NCBI GenBank assembly: GCA_947462335.1
Contig: OX381704.1
Location: 28,419,955 to 28,483,954, forward strand
Length of the DNA stretch: 64,000 bases
Direction: 5' to 3'
Source: Harmothoe impar
Lineage: Eukaryota; Annelida; Polychaeta; Phyllodocida; Polynoidae
This document shows positions 45,337 through 56,658 of the stretch, in pieces. The notes beneath the pieces were generated by a model that was not told the origin of the DNA, made no database searches, and saw only the letters and a list, made by a program, of their open reading frames with translations. Positions within the stretch are counted from its first letter, which is position 1, and each line of letters opens with the position of its first letter. A program made the position numbers and the translations under genes.

Positions 45337-46786
45337 CATGCTGTGGACAGCGGGGATATGAGGGGAACTTTCATATAGCACGACCTGGCAACCCTCCATC
45401 TATAATCCGGTCGCTTAATCTTGGACGGGGGCAGTGAGCTGTGATATTCCCATTACATGCACGCCTCTGGCGGCCAGATTAATTATCAGACCATCAGACC
45501 CCCACCGACGTGTCGCGGCCATGTCGAGATAAAGTGTGGGTTCTAACGGGTTACACAAGCCCCCTGCGGGCTGTGCCTATCGTGGAGCTATAGCGGTCAG
45601 CTAAAGCGTAAGTAGTATATGGTAACGGGGCCCCGTAGCAGGCATATATCTAAGAAGTAGTACAATACATTTGTGGTAATAATCATATCTTGGTTTATTA
45701 TGTGTAATGTATTGTATAATCATATTCAATGTTCATACTATAGTACGGACTGATAGTTATAGGGATTCTGAACGTGTAATGAAGAATGACATACATAATG
45801 TTAGCTAAATCTATAGGCAACCAAAATACCATATCATATAAATTATCTAATATTATGTTTTTTTTCAATTTTACTGTACAGTATTGTATTAGTCTAACTA
45901 TACCCTCAGCTGTGACTCTCCAGGGTGTTGACAATCAGAGACACCTCTTGCTGGATCACCGACGCCCCTTAAGGATCTCCAATGTTGGGGATGACGCCTA
46001 GCCTGTCTACTATCTCCACTGTGTCATTTCCTCGTCAGCTAATTATCCCGATTACACAGCTCCTGACTGTGAGGTTTTTCTCTCATTACCAGATGACAGG
46101 GCGTAGACTAAGCCCGCCGACTCCCAGCCCCTTAACTGATAGCCGTCGTCCGCCTCAGTAGCCATAGGATCGGCGGCGCCAACGCACATGTATGTGCTGC
46201 TTGGTTGGTTCAGGAGGGGGGGGGGTGAGGAGAAGCTATCAGTGAAGCTGCCTGGTAAGCAGCTTGGTAAATGTAGAAATAGAAGCTCTCTGATGAAGAC
46301 ATCGATGAAGCATCGAAATTATAGAGCAAATTATATCTTTATCTTATGAGTGCAGGGATATAATTATGAGTTTCGGGATTATAGATAGTTCTGACTGCTG
46401 TGACGGCACAGGAATTCAAGGATTATTCTTGATATAAGCTGTGTTCAAATTTATTTCATAAATATATGAAACTCATCATTCCATTATGTTTTCGAGTAGG
46501 AATATGAGTTTCATGTACAGTGGAAGAGCCACATCTCATTCAACGGGCTCAAGAAAAACACGCCTCCTGTTTTCAATGAACTGATGATACCAGAATAATC
46601 CCACGTTTTATTGTGTTCCTTGAAATTGACTTTTATTTCAGCAAATGCAAAAAGAATAAGTGAATTTATTCGCTGGGTCTCATAACAAGCCGGTCGGGTT
46701 TCAGCTGTAGGCAAAGGCTGGTGTTCGGTGGTGAGCTCTCACTGCCCACATAACAGGTAGTAGAGCAGTTCCAAGAAGTGGTAGAT
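45335..46786. other. Non-coding, with a G-run
   Basis: No supported gene. G11 lies near 46215-46225. Words like ATGAGTTTC recur at 46360-46510. A near-match GAGCAGTTC lies at about 46763. Confidence 0.4.
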
Positions 46787-46795
46787 GAGCTGCTC
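46787..46795 (-). promoter_or_regulatory. GAGCAGCTC motif copy
   Basis: Exact minus-strand copy about 25 bp after a plus-strand near-match. The 63-codon frame over it is not recognisable. Confidence 0.5.
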
Positions 46796-47580
46796 AGCAA
46801 TTCCCCTCCTTTTTATTGTTCGGCATCTGTTATCATTGAAGAGGGGCACTTTGAAGGCATCGTCCAACTGCAGGGGCTGCCTGAAGGTGTGGTTATACAT
46901 GAGACGATCCTGGGAGTGCAGCACGGCCAACCTGCTCAGGACGCCGTCATTGAGATAAAGTGGGCGTAACCGAGCTGAACGACGATTCGGTCACATTGAG
47001 TGGAAGCTATGCACTCGTGACAGCACAGACCCCATGCCACAGCCAGGGTAAGTACTCAAAGGTCGGAGTAGATCTTCTCAAGTAGCACTCATCCCCACCA
47101 CTCCTGCCACCAAAGGAGTAGCTCACTGTAGTGCTCAATGAATGGTGGCTGTGGGGGGGGGGGGGGGGGTGCGTGGCTAGTAGTTATAGAACTGTGACAG
47201 TTGGAGCAATTAAAGCAGCTCTGTATAGGCCACCTCCACTCACCCACTCACTCATCATCCCTACCAGCCACTCATCAACCCGTATCCGACTCAAGCAAGT
47301 CTGTTATCAGCAGCATTCAGGGTACAAACCTGAAAAAGGCTGCCACCCCCCTCCTCCTCTCCTACTCCCCTCCCCCACTCTCACCAGCCTCCGCTGCTGC
47401 CCTACACCCAGAACCCCCTAGTAATCGCGTTTTTACAAAATTACTGGGGTCTTGCTATGGGACCTTGAGCTGAAGAAATAGGGGGTGGATAGTGATGGAG
47501 GTGGGGATGGGGGGTGGGGTGACTTGGCAACATGGCTGGTGGAGTTGGATGAGGTGGGGTGGTGGTCTAATTGAGATGGC
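46796..47580. other. Non-coding, with a G17 run
   Basis: No supported gene. G17 lies at 47153-47169. Confidence 0.4.
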
Positions 47581-47589
47581 GAGCTGCTC
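47581..47589 (-). promoter_or_regulatory. GAGCAGCTC motif copy
   Basis: Exact minus-strand copy; its complement reads GGTGAGCAGCTCGCC, a close match to the commonest flanks of the motif. Confidence 0.5.
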
Positions 47590-49075
47590 ACCATCCTATC
47601 ATAATTGCTTTGACGGCTACATTGTAAGTAGCGTCTCGGGGGAGGAGCGGGACACGCGACATCCTCACAGGCCTCTTTGTAGCATCTCCATGGGCAGCCA
47701 TATTGTGGGGGTAGAGAGGGGAGGGGTGCTGACAGGAAAACATACCAGTGTTTGAAGAGTAAACTCTGATATCGGGGAGACTTATGACGGCAGGGGCACA
47801 GGGGGCGGCCGCCAGTTGGCTTCTGTCTGCCTCCTGTCGGCCACAACCCTCCGTCATCGTCCAGCTGTGTTGTCCTTTTGGTGGGTAATCCACTTTAACA
47901 TACTTGTCCAAATAAACATGGCTCCTGCTGGGGTTTGCCTTGAAAACACAGACGATTAATACCGTGGCAATATTGCGGATGGCCCACTATGTCAAACAGA
48001 GACATGCATGTATACAAAGGCCCCATTTAACATGGGTATAAAACCATTCTTGATGTATTTTATGCCAGGTTACTGGCAGTGTATTGTAGAGCTAGAGAGG
48101 CTACACTAGACCCAACTGTCTATATTATGAAATCTGGGTAAGGCATATGTATGAGTTTTGAGAATATCCTAACGGCTTTAACGCCATGTACAAATAATTA
48201 TATTTATGATTTACCCCGGTGGCTTATACGTGCCTGCATCCGTAGATTATTCACCGAGCCCTTACCGGGAGGCCAGCCGGTTGACATCATAAACTCATAA
48301 CAGAGTTTTCATGGTGTTTAATCCTAGCGTGGAAAGGGCACAAGAAGTCCCATGTCCAATTAAATGGACTAACAGTAAAGCACAATGGTCTGCAGAGGTG
48401 GTCAACGCCTTGTGAAATATGTCGAGGAAAGGGCACGCCAACCCTATCGCCAGGCTAGACTTCTACCACAGCAACCCCTTGGCCCAAAATAAGAACCCCG
48501 GGCAGTATAAATGAGCACGACACTGACAGATTGGACCAATGATTCTCTGCCTGTCATCCTAGATAATTGAATTCCGAAATCGCCTGCAGGCCAGGCTGAC
48601 ATTGGTTCAGTTATAAAACAGGTAGATGGAGCGAAAAAGAGAAGACAAAAATGCAGGAAGTTTGCGCGATTATTCACATGCCGGCGGAGATAAATATTTT
48701 ATGGTCATGGGTGGCCATTGCTATTGCTGGTTTGCTCGGGGCCTTGAGGGGGAGGGGTTGGCAGCAGGACGCCAGGCAGCACAGGGAGCTTTCCCGTCAT
48801 ATTACCCAGCTATTGTGATACGGATCTAATCTGGGCACCCCCACCTACTCACCCACCCCGTCCCTATTGCCCTTGCAGACCCCACCCAGCCTCCTAGTGT
48901 CACTGACAGCGTTCTACTGCCCTGTGCCCTACTTTCTGTCCTCTGCTGTCACTCCCGTGCACGAGGAGACTTTGAGGGTCGGGGTGAGGTGGGGGGATGG
49001 GAGGGTGTGACAGGGTCCTCCACCCGCTGACCATGCAGTATATAGGTGTGACGTGAATAGGCCTTGAATGGTGTT
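47590..49075. other. Non-coding, nothing recognised
   Basis: No supported gene. The 137- and 107-codon minus frames at 47433-47911 are Pro/Ser/His-rich in GC-rich DNA and are not recognisable. Confidence 0.4.
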
Positions 49076-49084
49076 GAGCTGCTC
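49076..49084 (-). promoter_or_regulatory. GAGCAGCTC motif copy
   Basis: Exact minus-strand copy in the context GTTGAGCTGCTCTC. Confidence 0.5.
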
Positions 49085-50225
49085 TCTGTGTAGTGCTCAT
49101 GATCTGCTCGTGTGGCCTAGTTATTCATGGCACCACTCGGCCAGCGCCCCCCGCCGCGCCCCACCCACTACGTCGCCAGCCACCACCGCCACCCTCCCTC
49201 CTACGTTGCTATGCATGTTTCAATCTCTTTGACCTATTCGCCTCCTCCCGACTCGACTTTAATCCTCTCTACTCCCACCGCCCTCCGCCATTACAACAAA
49301 CCGGCCTCTTGATTACTGTCTTCAGTGCTCTAAGTCCCTACTAAGTAGGTGCCTTCCTTTAGGCTGGTTTGTGTGGTTTATTATTTATAGGACGGGACCC
49401 GTCCTGACTGTGAACTCCACCCGCGCTTTACATGCCCAGTGCGAAGGATTGCTTGTTCACAGCATCCCCTTCCGTGCAGCATATAGTCTAGCACGAGGCT
49501 GCCTCCTTAAATAAGAGATAATATTGGAGCAGGTATATATAGCCATTGTAGAAGGGATGTGTGTGAAAGGAAACACCCTCCAATAAAATATAGAAGTATA
49601 GTATTATACTATGTAGAAGTTGCAAGATGGGGATGGAGTGTGGAAGATGAATTGACGACATAGAGTATATAGACAGTACTTTTGAATCATTACTTGGAGA
49701 ATGTATAGGGGACAGGGTAGTAGATAGGCACGGGGCGCGGAGTAGGTGGTTATTGGGATGAATCATGAAGGTCGATGAGTAGACTAAGAGTGAGGGGGCA
49801 AATATTGCCTGATATATGGACCTGGTGTATGGTCTGTATGGTACACAGTAGAGGACAATTGAAAAACATAAAATAGAAAGATACTGTTCAGTATGGTATA
49901 CAGCTATGAGTGATGCAGAATGAGGGGGTTGAATACATATGGGGTCCGTTACACAATATATGTAAGTGTTGGGAAAACAGTTAAGGTATTACAAAGTAGA
50001 TTGGTGTCAAGATAAATTGGAAAGAAAGTATTACACAGGGTGAAACACTCAAGTCGAAAGAGTCGAACATTGCCCTGCTCTCCGCCAGCAAGGAGTCACA
50101 GTTTACAGTCAGGGTCCGGCGTGGTCTGAACATTTTCTAAACATCCAACTCTGCCTGACCCCGTGCAAAAGCAGAGGCTGGACTCGGACTTGGCATACAT
50201 CCTCTGCTCCCTAAATAGCAAAACG
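49085..50225. other. Non-coding, nothing recognised
   Basis: GC-rich to about 49.3 kb, then AT-rich. No supported gene. Confidence 0.4.
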
Positions 50226-50570
50226 TACACTGTAAAAAGTTGTTGTTCCTGAACAGCAAAATGTGCTGTAACTATACAGTACTTTTGCTGTAATACAGTA
50301 AATTTTGCTGTACATGTACATTTCTGTTGCTGTAGATGCAGCTTACATGAGTGAGTTGTAGACCTACAGCACTTTTCTCTGTGCTATGTACACAGGGGGT
50401 CCTTGGATCGATCCTTGGTCTAGCTACCTCTCAATGTGTTACATACTAAATGGTCACAAGCAATTTAACATTATTCTCTATGAGCCTTGTCTATAGTTTT
50501 CATTGTATATACATGAGCTGGCAAGGTTACATTTTGAGCAAGATCCCCCTTAGGGCCTACCAAGGGTCCG

Positions 50571-50696
50571 CTTTTCACCAGAATCCCCTCACCAAGTATC
50601 ACTTTTCACCAGAATCCCCATCACCAAGGGTTTGCTTTTCACCAGAATCCCTTCACCAAGTATCACTTTTCACCAGAACCCCCCTCACCAAGGGTC
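50571..50696 (+). repeat. 31-33 bp minisatellite, 4 units
   Basis: Four units start CTTTTCACCAGAATCCCC. Their 3' parts alternate between CCAAGTATCA and CCAAGGGT, giving a 64-bp higher-order repeat. Confidence 0.92.
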
Positions 50697-50900
50697 AAAT
50701 AATAGTAAACAATTTAAGTGTTATAAAATAATACGGACCTTTAGCAAACCCGACGTAGCTCATTAAACGCAAACGTAGTAGTGCTAAAGGGATAGGCTAC
50801 GTCTACGTTTATTGAGCTTTTACGTGCTTGCTAAAGGTCCCTAATGTCTGCATGTTGCTAAAGGTACTAAATATGAGAGCCATCCATCAGGCCTTATTCC

Positions 50901-50985
50901 AAGTGCCTCGATAGCTCACTCAGTTACATCGTGGGACAGTGATAGACAGGTCCCCAGTTCAATCCCTGGTCAGACTAGTCATGAA
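50901..50985 (+). mobile_element. tRNA-derived SINE head
   Basis: An A-box-like string ATAGCTCACTCAGTTA (50911-50926) and a B-box CAGTTCAATCCC (50955-50966) have near-tRNA spacing, within a run that resembles a decayed tRNA (GGGACAGTGATAGACAGG between them). A second, more decayed piece with the same downstream string (GGTCCTTGGATCGATCCTTGG) lies at about 50398. Acceptor pairing is poor, so it is a SINE fragment rather than a tRNA gene. Confidence 0.6.
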
Positions 50986-51388
50986 ACTACAGTTTCTTCA
51001 TGTTTTGAATTTCTTTCTAAAAGTGATATGCAAATCCACCCAAGATCCTTTCTAGACATTTTTTAAATAAAAACTTGAAATGTTGTATTGTATGCAGGAC
51101 AAAAGAGACCTTTAGCAAGCTCTACATAACATATGGTTCTAGAAGTACAAGGTCAACCTTGCACTTGATTTGCGAGAGGTCCTAAATATCTTTTTTTCAT
51201 TTCGCTCATCCATCTAATCATCTATATGAGAGCAATGCTGCAGGGCTTAGATTTTGCTGTTACTGTACAGTATATGTGCTGTAAATATACTTCAGCTGAC
51301 TTGCTGTAGGGCTACAGCACAATCTACTGTAACCAAAGTTTCCCCTGGTATTTGCTGTACAGGAACAGTACTTACTTCTAACAGTGTA

Positions 51389-51805
51389 ATTGGTTCTCAT
51401 TTTCCAAGAAATGAGCAGATCCTTCTAATGAATAAATAGGCTGGGTATAATGCTGTATCAGCCAGGGGAGGAGGTTTAGATTGGAATCTACTGAGTGGTT
51501 TAGTATAGGAGCAGGCTGATGTAAAGTGGGGCTTAAAGGAGGCGGTATATAGCGAAGCTTACGTAGATGCCAACAGCGTCTACCTACCGGACATCCATCT
51601 TAACCACCTGGAGGGGGGTGGCATGGAGAGATGTCACCGGAACTGGGCACAATGAGGTCGGCGGATCTCCAAGTGATGGATACCCTTACATTAATCATAA
51701 AGCGTGCATCCGACCTGTCACCTACTTACTGCTCCCCTCCTGTTCAGACCCCCCTGTCTTGCCCCCTGTCCTTCCCTGACCACCAGTAGCCTCTGTCGTA
51801 GTCTG
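51389..51805. other. Non-coding, with a dispersed repeat segment
   Basis: 51512-51565 resembles 15928-15982. Otherwise nothing recognised. Confidence 0.4.
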
Positions 51806-52122
51806 CACTGATATTCTTTGGCTCCCTATACGACCAATCTCCCAGTCACTAGTGCCTAACCAAGTCAGTTTTTGGCTCCCTGTAGGATCAACCTAGTTAA
51901 TATTGTCAGGTAAGTCACTAAGTCAGTACTTACCAACTCACCTTGGTCTTCTCCATCTCGATGAGTTTTAGACTAAGTCCTTTTGAGTAAGACATTTATA
52001 GTCATATGTTATTCTGCCTCAGTCATTTTTGAATAGAACTTGGTCATGCCTGACCAATGTCCATATGACTAACCTGGGATAGCCACTTCAGACTAAGAGT
52101 CGGGCCATTTGGATTTTCTGTG
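51806..52122 (-). mobile_element. MITE, CACTGA ends, copy 1
   Basis: Ends CACTGATATTCTTTGG and GGATTTTCTGTG. The interior carries TTGGCTCCCTATACGACCAA-like blocks and GACTAA/TTAGTC words in both orientations. It is the inverted relative of 56659-57013. About 317 bp, no coding capacity. Confidence 0.82.
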
Positions 52123-54132
52123 TGCTGCCAACCCAGCCCGACCTTGCCCTCCTACTCCACCTCATGTCATGGATAATTCACTGCGGGAAACCAATGTTTC
52201 CATCCTATATATATAAGAAACTAGAGGGAGTGAAAAAACACAAAGTTGTATATCATGCAGACCTTTACACCGATTACTGATCATACATACTCCTGATACG
52301 TATTAGAGCGAGAGACTAGGAGATACATCGACATGTTTAACCCTTTAAAGCCCCAGCACCCCTATATATAGGGCTGAGTACCTGTCCCGACTGAACTCAG
52401 GAGGGGTACCGAGATCTGCGCCTTTAAGGACGGATGTCCCGCCCAATTACACACCAAACAACTCACCAGCACTTTGTTGGCGAATAATGCCGACCCTTTG
52501 GGGATGTATGCACCTCGTGGGGTCAGTATGATAAAATGCATGCGGTCTTGTTATGACGAGTTACGCGCCATGGCTGCATTCATGTGCCATGACGACGAAG
52601 GGCATGTCGCATTATGCCGTCCTACAAACGGGTTAATTAATGGCGGTATACATCCTAGTAAAATAAAAGTATTAGTTCTACTAATGCTGACTGTTCCTGG
52701 CACATATTCACTAACCATGGACCCACACAGGATGCAGAGGCGTGCATAAAACGAGGTAAACAAGAGGCGTGTGCATGGTGCACCTCTTATACCTACCTGG
52801 TATTTGGGTGCGTACATTCTATAAAGACTCAAGATGGTGGAATTACCGTTGCCGCCCAAGCTAGAGAACCTAGACGACTTCCCATGAATAATAAAGCATA
52901 TCAGATGGTTATTCATACTGCCTTCTTGAATGATGGAAGGGTGATTGAGAAATGTGAATGGAATGCCGATTTGAGAGCTATCATTATAATATATCCATAT
53001 TGAGGTTGCGACAAGGGATGGAATCAATTGATATATATGGAGTACGTTCAGCAGAATCACAGGTACACTTACCTGCTCTCTATTGCAGGTTATTATCAGG
53101 GGGTGGCATTATCTAACTGTACTTGTGCCCTGGACATCAAAGCTATGCTGCCGACTATGTCTGAGTATTATCTGGCGTTATCCCCACCCTGACTCCCGTG
53201 CACTTTTACATAAGCTTTGATCAGTGTACCTCCCAGCGGCCTGGAGGTGTGTCGTTGCTAGGAGATGCCTGAGTTAGTGAAATGTGGCATCAGATGAAAA
53301 TGATATTGGCAGGACTTGATGTGTGTATGCGGATAGAATCCTGGGGGTAGGTGTATTGGTTGGAAGGAGTTGTGTGAATGGTAAGGGTCTGGGGAGTAGG
53401 GAGATGGGACGTGAGTCCCAACACTAAAAGGATCCATCATGAACACTGCACCGTCAGTTTGGGACTTACCACCTCTCCAATACCCTCCCCCACTGAGACC
53501 CTACCACCCATCTCCCGTTTACACACTACGTCAGCCCACATCACATGGCCCTTCCACCTCCTGTCCCCAAGGTTTTAGACCAGTTGCGTGGGCTTCCCCT
53601 TGGGGTAGAGGTATATACTGATAGAGGAGTGACGGAGGCCGAGTATCGTCCATGGCTAAAGCAGGAAGAAAATAGAGGTGTGGGGGTACTTCTGAACTGC
53701 CCAATTACCATTTTTATTAGTCTAGATATAGGAAGCTTCGGGGGGGGGGGGGGGGGGCGGGGGCGGGAGGGCATCATGCCATGTATTTAGGAAATACCAA
53801 TTATTTGCAAAAAGAGAAGAATCAATGTGGTCTCCATGCCGCGTTTTGTTGATATCTCAATATATGTAATTTTCACCTATATGTATTAATAAAACTAATG
53901 TCCATGAATTAAAATCGCAGAAACTATATTGTCGTCCTCATCTCAAAGAGGGATGTAGTTGACCTGATGTATACACTGCAATCCCTTACCCCCACCCCCC
54001 TCCGCCCCTGGAGACCTAGGTGATGGACAGTTACATGAGATGACCGCCACTTAATTGGCTCAGTGCCTCCGCCATATAGGCGTCGGACTGTGGGACATTC
54101 TACCTGGCCTCAGGGGGACCTGCCTCTTCTGA
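52123..54132. other. Non-coding; TATA palindrome and G18 run
   Basis: No supported gene. CCCTATATATAGGG (about 52358-52371) is a 14-bp palindrome containing a TATA-like core. G18 lies at 53740-53757. Frames at 52474-52749 plus and 52551-53060 minus are unrecognised. Confidence 0.4.
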
Positions 54133-54170
54133 TGACGTCATTCACGTCATGATGTACGTCACCTGACGCA
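54133..54170. promoter_or_regulatory. Cluster of CRE-like sites
   Basis: TGACGTCA (54133-54140), CACGTCA (54143-54149), TACGTCA (54155-54161) and TGACGCA (54164-54170) within 38 bp. It lies 36 bp upstream of an ATG with an open frame, which makes it a promoter candidate. Confidence 0.5.
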
Positions 54171-54205
54171 CTTCATCCGCCCATCCGCGTCGAGTGGCCG
54201 CCCCG

Positions 54206-54429
54206 ATGGATGAGAGCGGAAATGAAAGGTCTGGCGCTAATTGTAGGTTAGAGGGGAATCCGGGGGATCACCAGCAGGATGGGAGCTGCTCTTGTATGGG
54301 GAGCAGCTCCATAATAGCCTCCATGAGTGGCTCTGGGTCTATTTGGGAAATACATCGTGAGGTGCTGCTCATCACATCGGGTCTGACCGATGGGGTACAT
54401 TGCATTGATCAGGAAATGGCGGATCCAGG
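54206..54429 (+). other. Possible first coding exon, unrecognised
   Basis: ATG at 54206 (CCCCGATGG context) opens about 75 codons beginning MDESGNERSGANCR. A near-consensus donor CCAG-GTGAAA then occurs at about 54429-54430; without splicing the frame ends at 54526. The peptide is Gly/Ser-rich and unfamiliar. A CRE cluster upstream makes it the best promoter-plus-frame candidate besides Kv, but there is no homology and no second exon. Confidence 0.15.
54283..54309. promoter_or_regulatory. Tight inverted pair of GAGCAGCTC motifs
   Basis: Exact copies at 54283-54291 (-) and 54301-54309 (+), 9 bp apart and diverging. A weaker CTGCTCATC lies near 54364. The pair lies inside the possible exon above and 110 bp from the CRE cluster. 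Confidence 0.55.
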
Positions 54430-54529
54430 TGAAACGAGGAATGGTTACCAAATAAGGGAGCTGCATGCTTGGAGGTCGGGATATCCTGTGACAGAAGCAT
54501 ATATAGGCCCCAACGAGAGGAAATAGTAG

Positions 54530-56658
54530 AGAAATAAGAACATATACTGTTCAGGTTAGTGGCATATGTATCTCAGGGAGCAATGTGTTAGAATACAAAA
54601 ACAGGATATCTGCTAGGGATCCTGTTTTGTGTGTCGCTCCGGGATAGAGGCGCTGTTGCGTAAATACTAATGTAATGTATTATAAAAGCTTTATATATAA
54701 AGGGGTGCTTGGGGAGCTAGGCAAAATGCAGCAAACTGCTCCAGCCATGTTGAGTATTTACGCTGATGTAAAAGGCAAGATTATGCGTCTGTAACGTGGC
54801 CCGAATGATATAGACACAGACAGACAGTCGGACGGCCAGGAAATAACAACCTCAAGGGCCCGCCCGTCTGTTTATTTCGTTTACTATTTAATGAGGTTCA
54901 TGGTGGCTGACTAGCACGTAGGGGTGAGTTAATGTGGGCATGTGTGCACACTAGGCTGGTTTCCAAGGTCTGGGTGGGTAGCCACAGGTCGGTCTGGCGT
55001 CCAATATGGTGCATACACGCTAGGGTAAGCTCACCTATTTCCGACCTAGCACCATAAGTCGACCAACTACTGCACCATATTGTTGATCATGTATAGTATA
55101 TTGGGTAACAAATCTTTTGAAGGAAGAATTTTGAAGTGTTATTGGTTGAATTAAACTCTGGTTCTATCACATTATACATTAATTTGATATCATAATAAGG
55201 TGTTCAAGTGGGACTGTTTGACCTGTTTTTTCATGGAGGACATTTGAATTTCCTCAGAAATGCATGCATTTGGTGATTGTTTTCATTTACTCCCCATCAT
55301 TAGTATACTGCTTTATGATCTTATATGGATGCATACATATCTTGAATATGTTAATTTGAAGGATTTTCACAAAAGTATCTATATGATTAAAATTGAGAGC
55401 ATACCAGGCAAACCGTATTGATTTCACCCTGACCTGACCAGAATTACACCATAAGACGACCTCAGTTTACAAGGTGTAAGCAGTAACCCTATGACAATGG
55501 TTATTCTGTTAGAAATACTTCCCATATACATAGTTTTCAGAGCCTCCAAAATTCAGGGAAAAACACCCATAATGGGAGGAAAATTGAGCCTCCATAATTC
55601 TATGACTGTTCTACTTTGTAAATCCATGTTCTCTAGATATGAACTAATAATCCTTTGTATTGTTTTGATTAAGGGAAGAGTGATCGACTCTAGGTCAATT
55701 TTGGTCGACATTGAGTGAAAGATTATAAACCTTGATCGGTTGATACCCCTGGATCATTCCTCTATGTCTGGTGCATCAAATATGATCCAATGGTGGTTTT
55801 ACCTTAGACAATGATGCATCTGCCAATGGTCAATGGTCGACTTCTGGTGAATCTACCCTGTAGCCAAAGGCTGCAGCACCAGGTCTACACACTTACCTGA
55901 TTTGATCCCCCTGCGTGTGTACCTTACTTTTAATTTATAACTTGGGGACAGAACAACATGGCATGTGTTTCTCTATCCAAATCTATTCAATTTATTTGTT
56001 ACAAAACTGACGGTTCTTACTTAACCTAAATACTGTCCTCCAAGGGCACATGAAGACAGCATGATATTATCTGAACACAATCCTCCTTAATAGCATTAAC
56101 CGTGTATACCTGCCAAGAAGCATCTTACGCTAGATAGGTGCCTTTATGACCAACGTCCATTTAGGCTTTATACGGGAGGTAGGTCTATACATTTCCTATA
56201 TGAATCACGTATACGAAAGCCGATCCCTCCCCATTGGACGGTGGTCATAGCCAGCTGTTTACATTGCCGTCCACGTTTTGTGGTCACTAAATAGCTATAC
56301 AAGTGAGCTGACCTATAGAAACATATACCCGCCGTCCCTAATACCAACACGAATACACCCCCAGGACCCACAATACCCACACGTAGGCACCCGCACCTAC
56401 TCACCACCACCGCCGCCCATTCATCATCTGTTCCCGCGTCCTCTGTAAGGAAAACTGATGGATCGGTACAAGCGGACATCTCGGCTCTTATATACTGCGC
56501 GGTTTACGCGCGAAATATGTTCCAAAACTACATGATGCGCCCCACACTTGAACTCTTGAATCTGTATTTATCCATGCAGGCTACATAAGCACACGAATGA
56601 ATTCATTTATAATACTACACATGATTAAAGTGGTATCCTTACCTACAAAGAACAACTA
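54530..56658. other. AT-rich non-coding
   Basis: No supported gene. A small stem around CGGACGGCCAGG/GGGCCCGCCCGTC lies near 54830-54870. Confidence 0.4.

Larger units (their letters stand above)
50226..51388. mobile_element. 1.16-kb MITE with CTGTA/TACAG words
   Basis: TA-CACTGTAAAAAGTTGTTG at the left; the complement of the right end reads CACTGTTAGAAGTAAG. Both continue TGTTCCTG-ACAGCAAA, and TA flanks both sides. Subterminal zones (50255-50390 and 51255-51365) are packed with GCTGTA and TACAGC in both orientations. The interior holds a 31-33 bp minisatellite, a SINE fragment and inverted CCTTTAGCAA words, so other sequences have been captured or inserted. No transposase. Confidence 0.85.

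Noticed and set aside
12361..54309. GGTGAGC in the 9-mer flank read as a 5' splice donor
   Set aside because: The motif occurs on both strands without exons before it and its conserved part extends past any donor consensus.
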